This document shows positions 20,067 to 28,300 of a DNA stretch of 45,534 bases, in pieces. The DNA lies in NCBI GenBank assembly GCA_021155885.1, contig JAJNBB010000042.1, positions 1-45,534 on the forward strand. The letters are read 5' to 3'. The stretch is from Fibrobacteria bacterium (lineage in GTDB: Bacteria; Fibrobacterota; Fibrobacteria; UBA11236). The stretch's first letter is position 1. Each line of letters starts with the position of its first letter. A model generated the notes under the pieces. That model had not been told where the DNA came from and ran no database searches. It was given only the letters and a program-made list of their open reading frames with translations. Both the position numbers and the translations under genes were made by a program.

Positions 20067-20157
20067 GTTGTCGGTTGTCGGTTGTCGGTTGTTGGTTGTG
20101 GAAGGAAGCGTGGGGTTCACGGGGTTCCGTGACAACTAACAACCAACAACCAACAAC
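20067..20157. repeat. Heptamer inverted-arm element E4 (GTTGTCG/GTTGTTG type)
   Basis: The left arm (20067-20101) reads GTTGTCG three times, then GTTGTTG and GTTGTGG. The right arm (20131-20157) on the other strand reads GTTGTTG, GTTGTTG, GTTGTTA, GTTGTCA. About 29 bp separate the arms. It fills the spacer between the divergent TOPRIM and murB genes. Confidence 0.85.
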
Positions 20158-20179
20158 GACGAAGTTTAGTCCACGAAGC

Positions 20180-20187
20180 TATTTTCC
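20180..20187 (+). promoter_or_regulatory. TATTTTCC promoter-like box before murB
   Basis: TATTTTCC ends 5 bases before the murB ATG, the same position as the TAnnTTTG boxes of other genes here, but the last two bases differ from consensus. Support comes mainly from its position. Confidence 0.25.
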
Positions 20188-20192
20188 TCCTC

Positions 20193-21095
20193 ATGCCCCT
20201 GCAAATCCTCGAAAACGTCATCCTGGCCCCCTATACCACCTTTCAGGTGGGCGGGCCCGCGCGGTGGTTTTGCGCGCCGGCTTCGCGTGGAGAATTCGCG
20301 GAGGCGCGGGCGTTCGCGGAAAAGCACGGCGTTCCGACCTTCATTCTGGGGAAGGGCAGCAACCTGGTGGTATCGGATGCCGGCCACCCTGGGCTGGTGG
20401 TGTACACCGGCGCGTTCAACGGCGTCTCGTGGGAGGGCGCGCGGGCGACCGCGCAATGCGGGGCGCTGCTCTGGGACGTCGTGGGCCAATCGGTGGAACG
20501 CGGCCTGCGCGGCATGCAGAACCTGGCGGGCATCCCGGGCACCTTGGGCGGGGGAACCTATATCAACGCCGGGGCCTTCGATCAGGAATTGAAGGACGTC
20601 GTCACGGAAGTGACCTCCATGCGGCGCGACGGTTCGCTGGCGGTCCGGACGGGCGAGGAATGCCGCTTCGGTTACCGGCGCTCGTTGTTTTGCGATGCCC
20701 GCGAATGGATCCTCGAGACGAAAATGGAGCTCCGGCCCGGCGATCCGTCGCCGGAAGCGCGCGCGATGCTGCGCGCCGAGATGGAGGCGATCGTGGCCCG
20801 GCGCGTGGCGCGGCAGCCCCTGCATTTGCCCAATGCCGGCAGCATGTTCAAGCGGCCCCCCGGAAACTATGCGGGAGCGCTGATCGAGGCCGCGGGGCTC
20901 AAGGGCTTCGCCATGGGCCGCGCCGGCATTTCGGACAAGCACGCGAACTTCACCGTGAACCTGGGCGGCGCCACCGCGCAGGAAATCTGGGATCTCACCA
21001 GCGAGGTCATCCTACGCGTTCGGGCGCACAGCGGGATCACGCTGGAGAGGGAACCGATTTTCGTGGGGGATTTTTTGCCCTGGCCACGGCCGTAA
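20193..21095 (+). CDS. murB: UDP-N-acetylenolpyruvoylglucosamine reductase
   Basis: This 300-residue flavoenzyme reduces UDP-GlcNAc-enolpyruvate to UDP-MurNAc with NADPH, the second committed step of peptidoglycan synthesis. The FAD domain shows TTFQVGGPARWF, ILGKGSNLVVSD and GIPGTLGGGTYINAGAF. The substrate domain shows the catalytic Ser in NAGSMFKRP, then LIEAAGLKGFAMGRAGIS and KHANFTVN; a Glu in TLEREP fits the late acidic residue. Lacking the extra type I loop, it belongs to type II MurB. It is alone here rather than in a dcw cluster. The last 24 bases of homologous coding around 21054-21077 are repeated in inverted form just downstream. Confidence 0.95.
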   Translation: MPLQILENVILAPYTTFQVGGPARWFCAPASRGEFAEARAFAEKHGVPTFILGKGSNLVVSDAGHPGLVVYTGAFNGVSWEGARATAQCGALLWDVVGQSVERGLRGMQNLAGIPGTLGGGTYINAGAFDQELKDVVTEVTSMRRDGSLAVRTGEECRFGYRRSLFCDAREWILETKMELRPGDPSPEARAMLRAEMEAIVARRVARQPLHLPNAGSMFKRPPGNYAGALIEAAGLKGFAMGRAGISDKHANFTVNLGGATAQEIWDLTSEVILRVRAHSGITLEREPIFVGDFLPWPRP

Positions 21096-21174
21096 GGGCG
21101 CGATGATTCAGCCGTAAACGGCTTCATGCCTTTGGCATAATCGCGCCCTTACAAAAAATCCCCACGAAAATCGG
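21054..21174. repeat. Large composite inverted repeat H2 at the murB 3' end
   Basis: Outer arms of 24 and 23 bases (21054-21077 and 21152-21174) are complementary except for one extra G; the left arm is inside the murB coding end. Inside lies a perfect 12-bp stem, GTAAGGGCGCGA (21092-21103) with TCGCGCCCTTAC (21141-21152). Within that are two small hairpins, GCCG/CGGC (21111-21122) and ATGCC/GGCAT (21126-21138). It sits between convergent genes and may terminate both. Confidence 0.8.
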
Positions 21175-21468
21175 CTAAACGATTTCCCGGAACCCCGTCT
21201 CCTCGGCTGTCACGCCGTCCTTCCGCCGGTCCAGCTTGGTGAGAACCCACTGGCCTTCCTTGCGATTGCATTGCAGGACGAGGCCGGTGAACGGGGGAGA
21301 GTCGATTGGCCCGGCCCAATGGAACCGGCGGCCTTCCCACTCGGGTTCGGGAACGCCCGCTTCGCGCAGGTGGCTTTCCGCCAGGTCGATCAGGTCGGCG
21401 GGTTGAAAATGCAGGCATTTGCCCGCTTCCGCGGGATGCGCGGCTGAATTCCCAGGTGCGTCGGACAT
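21175..21468 (-). CDS. Hypothetical 97-residue protein
   Basis: This small soluble protein is not recognised. Visible features are a central FHWAGPIDSPPFTGLVLQC and a later GQWVLTKLDRRKDG, with one Trp-rich stretch (EPEWEGRRFHWAG). No signal peptide, membrane helix or cysteine motif is present. Codon use fits the neighbours and the frame is closed by the composite repeat H2 right at its stop, so I believe it is expressed. The ATG at 21468 is preceded at 4 bases by TAGTTTTA, a weak match to the TAnnTTTG box. It diverges from the DinB-like gene, with 42 bp between starts. Confidence 0.6.
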   Translation of the reverse strand: MSDAPGNSAAHPAEAGKCLHFQPADLIDLAESHLREAGVPEPEWEGRRFHWAGPIDSPPFTGLVLQCNRKEGQWVLTKLDRRKDGVTAEETGFREIV

Positions 21469-21498
21469 GCCGTAAAACTACAAACCCGGCTGAAAAAC

Positions 21499-21505
21499 TA
21501 TCTTG
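21499..21505 (+). promoter_or_regulatory. TATCTTG promoter-like box before dinB-like gene
   Basis: TATCTTG ends 5 bases before the ATG at 21511; it is the TAnnTTTG box with one T missing. There is no Shine-Dalgarno site, which again fits a leaderless mRNA. Confidence 0.3.
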
Positions 21506-21510
21506 ACCCC

Positions 21511-22053
21511 ATGCCTATCGACGAGGATTCCAATTTCAATCACTTTGCCCGTCCGATCCCGGAAGACGGCCTTTTTGCGAGGCTTTCGGGGCACATGACG
21601 GGCATGTCGCGTTTTCTGGCGGGGATCCCGGAAGAAAAGGCCGGCTACGCCTACGCTCCCGAAAAGTGGACCGTCCGGCAGGTCGCGGGGCATATCTGGG
21701 CGTCCCATCGGATTTTCGTGACGCGCGTCGTGGCGATCGCGCGCGGGGAGACACAGCCGCTTCCCGGCTACGATGAAAACGCCTACGCGCGCGGCTGGCC
21801 CGGCCCGGACGTGACCTTGGCGGACCTGGCGGAGGCCTATACGGCCGAGGCGAAGGCCACGCAGATCTGGTACCTCCTGCTCGAGGAAGAAGAGCTGCGG
21901 CGCGAAGGAACCGCCAACGGCAAGCGGGTGCGGGCGGAGCAGTTGCTGCGCGCCCTGATCGGGCATGAATCCCACCACCGCAAAATCCTGGTCGACCGCT
22001 ATGGGATTGCACCCCCGGCCGTTCCCGCCGGTGAAATCGAAGAACCCGCATGA
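21511..22053 (+). CDS. DinB-superfamily protein
   Basis: This 180-residue protein belongs to the DinB/YfiT four-helix family, whose members bind a divalent metal through three histidines and often act as thiol-dependent transferases or hydrolases. The likely ligands are the His in VAGHIWASH and the pair in LIGHESHHRKIL. The opening segment (FARPIPEDGLFARL) and EKWTVRQVAGHI are typical. It overlaps hisD by four bases (ATGA), so the two are translated together, although the usual pathway gives no reason to link them. The substrate cannot be inferred. Confidence 0.85.
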   Translation: MPIDEDSNFNHFARPIPEDGLFARLSGHMTGMSRFLAGIPEEKAGYAYAPEKWTVRQVAGHIWASHRIFVTRVVAIARGETQPLPGYDENAYARGWPGPDVTLADLAEAYTAEAKATQIWYLLLEEEELRREGTANGKRVRAEQLLRALIGHESHHRKILVDRYGIAPPAVPAGEIEEPA

Positions 22054-23330
22054 AAATCGTTTCCCTGAAATCCGCCAACTTCCTGAAGCATCCCGAGGTG
22101 GCGCTGCTGCGCGGCCGCGAGCCGAGCCCGTCGCCCGAGGTGCAGAAAACCGTCTGGGACATCCTGGCCCGCGTACGCGCGGAGGGCCATGCCGCGGTGC
22201 TGGACTACGCGCGGCGCTTCGACGGGCTCAAGGGGGGGCTGCAGGTGACCCCGGCGGAGTTGCGCAAGGCCGCGGACCGGGTTTCGCCCGCGGTGCGCGC
22301 CGCGATCAAGAAGGCGATCGCCAACGTGAGGGCCTTCCACTTGAAGCAGCGCGAGAAGTCCTGGGATTTCCGCGGCGCGCACGGGGAGACTTTGGGCCAG
22401 ATCATCCGCCCGCTCCAGCGCGTGGGCATCTACGTGCCGGGCGGCGCGGGCGTGTACCCGTCGACCTTGATCATGAACGCCGTGCCCGCGCGCGTGGCGG
22501 GCGTGCCCGAGATCGCGATGATCTCGCCCTGCGCGCAGGGCCTTGACCCCGCGGTGGCCTGCGCGGCGCGCGAGCTGGACGTCTCCGAGATCTACAAGAC
22601 GGGCGGGGCGCAGGCGGTGGGCCTGCTGGCCTACGGCACCGAAAAGGTCCGCCGCGTGGACAAAATCGTCGGTCCGGGCAACGTCTATGCCGCCTTGGCG
22701 AAGAAGGAAGTCTTCGGGACCGTCGACATCGACATGATCGCCGGCCCCTCCGAAATCCTCGTGATCTTCGACGAGACCGCCGATCCCGACTGGATCGCGG
22801 CGGACCTGCTGTCGCAGGCCGAGCACGGCTCCGGCTACGAGGCCGTGATCGGCGTGACCACGTCGCTGCGGGCGGCGAAGTGGGTCGCGGAGTGCGCGCG
22901 CGCGCAGGCCGAGTCCTCGCCGAAGCGCGTCGTGGTGGAGAAGGCGCTGGAGCGCTTCGGCCGCATCTTCGTGGTTCCTGATTTCAAGACCGGGTGCGAG
23001 CTGGCGAACGCGCTTGCGCCCGAGCATCTCGAGATCGTCACGCGGAACCCGCGCGCGTTGCTGCCCGGGATCCGCAACGCCGGGGCGATTTTCCTGGGCC
23101 CGTATTCCTCGGAACCCGTGGGCGATTACTTCGCCGGCCCCAACCACGTGCTGCCCACCAATGGCTCGGCCCGCTTTTTTTCGCCGCTGGGCGTCTACGA
23201 CTTCTACAAGCGCACGAGCCTGATCGAGTACACGCCGCGAGCTCTGAGCAAGGAGGGCGCGAAAATCGCCGCCCTGGCCGATGCCGAAGGGTTCTTCCAC
23301 CACGCGGCGGCCGTGCGAAAAAGAATGTAA
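22050..23330 (+). CDS. hisD: Histidinol dehydrogenase
   Basis: This 426-residue zinc enzyme oxidises histidinol to histidine in two NAD-dependent steps, the end of histidine synthesis. Motifs: GIYVPGGAGVYPSTLIMNAV, KTGGAQAVGLLAYGTE, KIVGPGNVYAALAKKEVFG, DMIAGPSEILVI, the zinc/active-site stretch DLLSQAEHGSG, LAPEHLEIV and GPNHVLPTNGSARF. The ATG at 22050 overlaps the stop of the DinB-like gene. No other his gene is visible in the window. The stop lies 13 bases before tRNA-Pro, so both may be on one transcript ending at the terminator at 23427. Confidence 0.96.
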   Translation: MKIVSLKSANFLKHPEVALLRGREPSPSPEVQKTVWDILARVRAEGHAAVLDYARRFDGLKGGLQVTPAELRKAADRVSPAVRAAIKKAIANVRAFHLKQREKSWDFRGAHGETLGQIIRPLQRVGIYVPGGAGVYPSTLIMNAVPARVAGVPEIAMISPCAQGLDPAVACAARELDVSEIYKTGGAQAVGLLAYGTEKVRRVDKIVGPGNVYAALAKKEVFGTVDIDMIAGPSEILVIFDETADPDWIAADLLSQAEHGSGYEAVIGVTTSLRAAKWVAECARAQAESSPKRVVVEKALERFGRIFVVPDFKTGCELANALAPEHLEIVTRNPRALLPGIRNAGAIFLGPYSSEPVGDYFAGPNHVLPTNGSARFFSPLGVYDFYKRTSLIEYTPRALSKEGAKIAALADAEGFFHHAAAVRKRM

Positions 23331-23343
23331 GATTGCCATCCCC

Positions 23344-23420
23344 CGGGAATTAGCTCAGTCTGGTAGAGCATCTGCTTTGGGAGCAGAGGGTCGTCAGTTC
23401 GAATCTGGCATTCCCGACCA
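23344..23420 (+). tRNA. tRNA-Pro (anticodon TGG)
   Basis: A 77-base cloverleaf: acceptor stem CGGGAAT with ATTCCCG, D-loop TAGCTCAGTCTGGTAGAGCA, anticodon stem TCTGC/GCAGA with loop TTTGGGA (anticodon TGG, Pro), T-loop GTTCGAATC, and an encoded CCA end. Confidence 0.95.
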
Positions 23421-23426
23421 TTTTAT

Positions 23427-23472
23427 CGAACAAAAAAAAGACTCCCCGAACGGGGAGTCTTTTTTTTGTTCG
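23427..23472. terminator. Bidirectional intrinsic terminator
   Basis: A perfect inverted repeat with 22-bp arms around AA: the GC core is GACTCCCCG/CGGGGAGTC, flanked by 8 A on the left and 8 T on the right and CGAAC/GTTCG outside. It can end transcription from tRNA-Pro on the plus strand and from the DUF2341 gene on the minus strand. Confidence 0.95.
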
Positions 23473-23485
23473 GTGGCGGTCCGGT

Positions 23486-25147
23486 TTAGCGGGCCAGCGG
23501 AACCTTGCGGTGCAGGCTTTGGAAGGCCTTGCCTTGGGCGTCGAGCAGGTCCATGCGGACCAGGTAGAGGCCGGAGCCGATGCCCTGGCCGTTGCCCGCG
23601 ACGCCGTTCCAGGCGACGCGGCCCGCACCGGCCAGGACCGTGCGGTTCCACACGTTGCGGCCGTGCATGTCCATGACGGACACGCGCACCCTGGAGGCGC
23701 CGGTTTCGGGGATGCGGAACACGAGGCCCTTGCCCATGGATTCCACCGCGAAGGCGGCGCCGGACTTAAAGCCGTGGGCGATGCCCGTGGTCACCGAGTT
23801 CGAGGGGGCCGAGGCCGCGCTGCTGCCGACGCCGTTGATCGCCTTGACCACGAAGGTGTAGGAGGCGACGGGGAGTCCCGTGATCGTGCAGGTCAAGGCG
23901 GGAGGAACCGCAGTGCAGGTCTTGGACGTGTCTGAAACGGCGTTCGCCTTGTAGCCGGTGATCGGCGCGCCGCCGTTGTTGGCGGGAGCGACCCACGTCA
24001 CGTTCACGGACAGCGCGGCGCTGCCATTGACGGCGGTCACGCCGGTCGGGGCCCCGGGAACGGTGGCCGGCGCGGGAACGCTGTCCACAAGCGTTACGAT
24101 CGTTTGCCCGGGAACCTGGTTCGCATAGTCGAGCCGGGCCCAATCGGCCGGGCGGGCGACGTTCGACATGCGCAGCTCGTCGATGATGCCGATGAAGAAG
24201 CGGCGTACGGCGGTGTTGCTCGTTGGCTCGGCGCCGACCACGACGTCGACGTCCTCGCGGCGCGCGCCGCCGCCGGCGGTCAGCGTGGGTTCATTGTCCA
24301 CCAGGGCGCCGTTGATGTACAGCAGCGAGGAATCGCCCTTCTGCACGGCCACGGCGTGCAACCATTCGTTTTGCCCGGCGAAGGAATTCACGGCGTTCCA
24401 GCCGCCCGCGTCGACGAACTGGAAGAACTCCAGGTTGTTGTTCGCGTCCAGCTTCAGGGCATAGTCGAGATCATGCTTCGAAATGATGGTGCCATGGCTG
24501 GCCAGCTCGACCGGGTTGATCCAGGCCGACAAGGTAAAGTTGCTGTTGAAGGCGAAGTTCAGGGGACCGCCGGCGGAACCCGTCGCGCGGAAGTACTCGG
24601 TGCCGGTGAACTGGCGGGCGGGGCCGACCCTGCCGTTGGCGGCCGCCGGCGTGACCACCGCCGTCGCGGTGATGCCGTTGGACGTGGCGTCGGTTTCGTC
24701 GGCGGTACCGTTCATGTGCCACACCGCCTGGAAGCCTCCGGAGGTTTTGAATACCTGGGTGCCGTTCGAGCTGTCGGCGGCCGCGCTGTTGCCCCAGTGC
24801 ATGCGCAGCGCCTGGTTGCTGATGTTGGCCTTGACCGTGTCCACCAGGACCCAGATGGCCGCCGTCTTCGTCGTGGCGTTCCACGATTCGATCTGATGCG
24901 GCAGGCGCGTGGTGTTGTCGGCCTTGGTGAAGCGCAGGTCGGCGCCTCCGGTCTTGGCCTGTGTGAAAATCGTCGCGTTGGTGGAATCCAGCCGAACCAG
25001 CAGCGGGAACCCCGTCACGTTGAAGGTCAGCGCCGCAGCGACGGAGTTGATGACGATGTTTTTGTGCTGCGTCCAGGTCGTGGAATAATTTTCCTGGGCG
25101 AGGACGGCGCCGGCCGCCGCAATTAGGCAAACTAGGGTTTTTTTCAT
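23486..25147 (-). CDS. Secreted DUF2341/LamG/FN3 protein with C-terminal sorting domain (A)
   Basis: This 553-residue protein has a signal peptide (MKKTLVCLIAAAGAVLA), one DUF2341 domain (about 20-125; FPLLVRLDSTN, ADLRFTKADNTTRLPHQIE, MHWGNSAAADSS), a concanavalin-like LamG fold (about 130-330; WHMNGTADE, FTLSAWINPV, LLYINGALV), one FN3 domain (about 355-445) with a cysteine pair (KTCT, LTCT), and a C-terminal FlgD-like/type IX-style tail (RVRVSVMDMHGRNVWNR, WNGVAGNGQGIGSGLYLVRM) ending RKVPLAR. It is predicted to be exported to the surface and to bind glycans or other ligands; no catalytic domain is seen. The start has a good Shine-Dalgarno site (AGGAGA). Its terminator is the one at 23427. 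Confidence 0.85.
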   Translation of the reverse strand: MKKTLVCLIAAAGAVLAQENYSTTWTQHKNIVINSVAAALTFNVTGFPLLVRLDSTNATIFTQAKTGGADLRFTKADNTTRLPHQIESWNATTKTAAIWVLVDTVKANISNQALRMHWGNSAAADSSNGTQVFKTSGGFQAVWHMNGTADETDATSNGITATAVVTPAAANGRVGPARQFTGTEYFRATGSAGGPLNFAFNSNFTLSAWINPVELASHGTIISKHDLDYALKLDANNNLEFFQFVDAGGWNAVNSFAGQNEWLHAVAVQKGDSSLLYINGALVDNEPTLTAGGGARREDVDVVVGAEPTSNTAVRRFFIGIIDELRMSNVARPADWARLDYANQVPGQTIVTLVDSVPAPATVPGAPTGVTAVNGSAALSVNVTWVAPANNGGAPITGYKANAVSDTSKTCTAVPPALTCTITGLPVASYTFVVKAINGVGSSAASAPSNSVTTGIAHGFKSGAAFAVESMGKGLVFRIPETGASRVRVSVMDMHGRNVWNRTVLAGAGRVAWNGVAGNGQGIGSGLYLVRMDLLDAQGKAFQSLHRKVPLAR

Positions 25148-25249
25148 GGTTCTCTCCTGAACTTTTAAAAGGACTGCTTTATTGAATGTATGGCTAATAC
25201 CATTAAATAGGGTGAGAAATTCAAAAAAATTGCTTTGACAGCATGAAAG

Positions 25250-25280
25250 TCCAAATAAATACCGAAAAAGTACCAATGGA
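25250..25280. promoter_or_regulatory. Shared AT-rich motif upstream of gene A
   Basis: A 31-bp stretch beginning TCCAAATAAATACCGAAAAA has a 24/31 identical partner at 29718 upstream of gene B. It lies about 100 bases before the gene A start, in an AT-rich spacer between gene A and the terminator of gene B. It may be a regulator site or promoter part. Confidence 0.4.
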
Positions 25281-25296
25281 TTTTTTTGGGAACCCG

Positions 25297-25332
25297 AAAA
25301 AAAAGGCCCCCGCTTCGCAGCGGGGGCCTTTT
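25297..25332 (-). terminator. Intrinsic terminator of gene B
   Basis: Read on the minus strand, GGCCCCCGCT pairs with AGCGGGGGCC around a four-base loop and is followed by eight T. The stem is 25305-25328. It ends the long DUF2341 gene B. Confidence 0.95.
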
Positions 25333-25350
25333 GAATGAAACGAGGTCCGG

Positions 25351-28300
25351 TTAGTGCGTAAGGGGCACCTTCCGGGTCAGGCTTTTCTCGGTCAGGCCCT
25401 TGGCGTCCAGCAAATTCATGCGGACCACATAGATGCCCGAGCCGACGTCCACCCCGTTGCTGGAGTAGCCGTTCCACACGATGCTCTTCATGCCCGCGCC
25501 GACCGTCTCGGTGCGGTTCCAGACCGTGCGCCCGAACATGTCGATGATGGCGATGCGCACCTTGGCGGAGGCCTCGCCGCGGACCTGGAACAAAAGTCCC
25601 TTGCCCAATGCGGTGAAGCTCAGCGCCGGCCCGTTGACGAGCAGGGCGGAGGCGTTGTTAATGCCGGTCACGATGTTCACCTGGGCGTCCGTGAGGGCCA
25701 CCAGGTTCTGCGCCGCGTTCTGGTTCGCATGCTCGAGCCTCATCCAGTTGGCGGAGCGCGCCACCTTGGAGATGCGGACTTCGTCCACGCCGCCCAGGTA
25801 GTTGCGGTCGCCCCAGGGCGAGCGGCCGATGTGGTTCTGGGTGCGCTCCACGTTGGGGATCGCGCCCGAACCGGCCTGCTCCATCACGTTGGAGCCGTTG
25901 CGGTACAGCGTTTGTGCGCCGGTCGGGGTCACCGTGAACGCGATGTGCTGCCACGCGCCGTAGGCCTGGACGCCGGACGCATGGACATGGCCCCAACTGG
26001 TGGTTCCGCCATACACCTCGGCGCTGAGATCCGTGGTGTTACCCTGGCGGCCCATCCAGATGTTGTCGGTGGCCTGGCCGTTGCTGAAGCTGATGTACTG
26101 GGTCCAGCCGGTGTAGCCGGTGGCTTCGATCGGCTTCGACCACATGGAGATGGTCAGGCCGGTGGTGAAGTTCGCGTACTTTCCGGTTCCCAGGGTCAGG
26201 TGGTCATCCTCATTGCGGTTGGTCGCGCCCGTAGCGCCGCTTTGGCTGCGCAGGCTGTCGGCGAGGCCGATGATTCCCGCCCGAGGTCCCCAGCCCGAGG
26301 CCAGGTTGGCGGAGCTACCGGTCGGAACGGCGGGGTTGCCGCCCGGCACGGAGTTCACGCGGGCCTGCACGGCGCTGGCGCCGCCCATGTGCCATACCGC
26401 CACGAAGCCGTTGGCGCTGTCGAAAACAGCGCCCGGCTGGGAGCTGTCCGCGACGTTCGCGTTGCCGTAATGCATGCGCAAGCGGCTGCCGGTGGTGCCC
26501 CCGTAAACGGTGTCCACGAGCACCCAAACCGCAGCGCGCTTGTTCGCCTTGTCCCAGGTGTCGATTTCATGCTTCAGGCGGGTGGTGTTGTCGAGCTTGG
26601 TGAACCGGATGTCCGCGCCCGTCGCCTGGCTGGCGTTGAAGATCACGGAGTCGGCCGTGCCGAGGCTGACGAGAACCGGGAACTTTAGGGTGTTGCCCGA
26701 GGTCACGCCGGCGGTCGTCGCGTTCACGGAGACGTACTTGTGTCCGCTCCAGGCCGTGGCGTAAACCCCGTCCGCGGCGCCGAAGTTCAGGTTCACCGTG
26801 GCGCTGGCGGACCAGACGCCGCTGTTTGCCGTCACTGTGACCGTGGCCCCGCCGGGACCCGTGGGGGTTCCGGAGAACACGCCGGTGGTGTCATTGAACG
26901 AGATGCCGGCGGGCAAGGTGCCCGTAAGCGTGTACAGGTCGGTGGTGGTGCCGCCGAGGACGGGGCTGCGCGGCGTGATGGCCGCGTTCGGGGCGCCGCT
27001 GATGGTGCCGCCGTAGCTCAAGGTAACCGGGCTCGCGCCGGGACGTTGGGTCGCGTAGTCGAGCTGGTACCAGCCCGCCGAACGGGCCACGTTTTCGACG
27101 CGCGCCTCGTCTATCGTTCCCCTTGTGTTCGGATCGCCCCAGAGGGCGCGGCCGATGAAGTTGGAGTCGCGCACCGTGGTAAGCAGGTCATGATTGTTGG
27201 CGGTGCCGGTGAAATCGATCAGCTTCACGCCGTTCTTGTGCATCGTCCAGCGGCGGCCGTTGGTTCCGCTGCGGGTGATGGCGAAGTGGGCCCAGGCCGG
27301 ACGCGGGTTCAGGCCGTCCGTGACCACGAGGGAGCCGTCGCTGTTGGATTCCGATCCGTTGGCGGCGCCGCGGGCCTTCCAGTTGTTGTTGCTGCCGACC
27401 CGCCCGAACCAGACGTTGTCGCTGCCGGCGATGTTGCCGAAGCCTATCCAGTGGTTCCACCCGGAGGGAATCGTGACCGGCAGGTTGATCCACATCGACA
27501 TGGACATTTGGTAGTTGGCGAAGCGGATGCCGTTACCGAGGTAAAAGTGATCATCGGTCGCCTTGGTCGTGTTCAGGGCGCCTTGGGCGCGCAGGGTGTC
27601 GGCCATGCCGATCACGCCGGCGATGGGTAGCATGGTCGCGGTCTCGCTGCCCCCGGGAACGGCGTCGTTGACGCCGGGCTGCACCGAGTTGGGGCGCGCC
27701 GTGGCGCCGGAGGCGTCACCCATGTGCCACACGCCGACGAAACCATTGCTCCGGGAGAACACCGCCTGCGAATTCGACTGGCTGGCTGCGGAGCCGTTGC
27801 CCCAGTGCATGCGCAGCGAGTTCGAGCCCGGGGTGACCTGATCCACCAGCACCCAGACGATGGCGTTGCGGGTGGTGGCGTTCCATGATTCGACGGCATA
27901 TTTCAGCTTGACGGCGTCGGTGCGGGAAAAACGCAGGCTGGCCCCGTTGGCGCCGGCTCCCGCGAACACCGCGGAATCCGCCGCGGTCAGGCGAACCAGC
28001 AACGGATACTGCGCGACCGTCTCGGTGGCGGGGGAAGTGAAGGTCAGCGTCTTGATGCCGGTCCAGGCGGTGTAGCTCTCCGTGTTGGCGTTCACGGTCA
28101 CGTAGATGGTGTCCATGAAGGTTCCCTTGGCGTTGGTCGCGGTGATGACGTGCATCGTCCGGGCCTGCGCGGCGGTGGGGTTGCCGGAAATCATTCCACG
28201 GTTGGTGTTGCCGGTGGTGAAGGTGAGGCCGGCGGGGAGCGCGGGATTGATCGCCACGGTGGGGTGGGGCACGCCGGAGAAGAGTACGGGCAGCTGGGTC

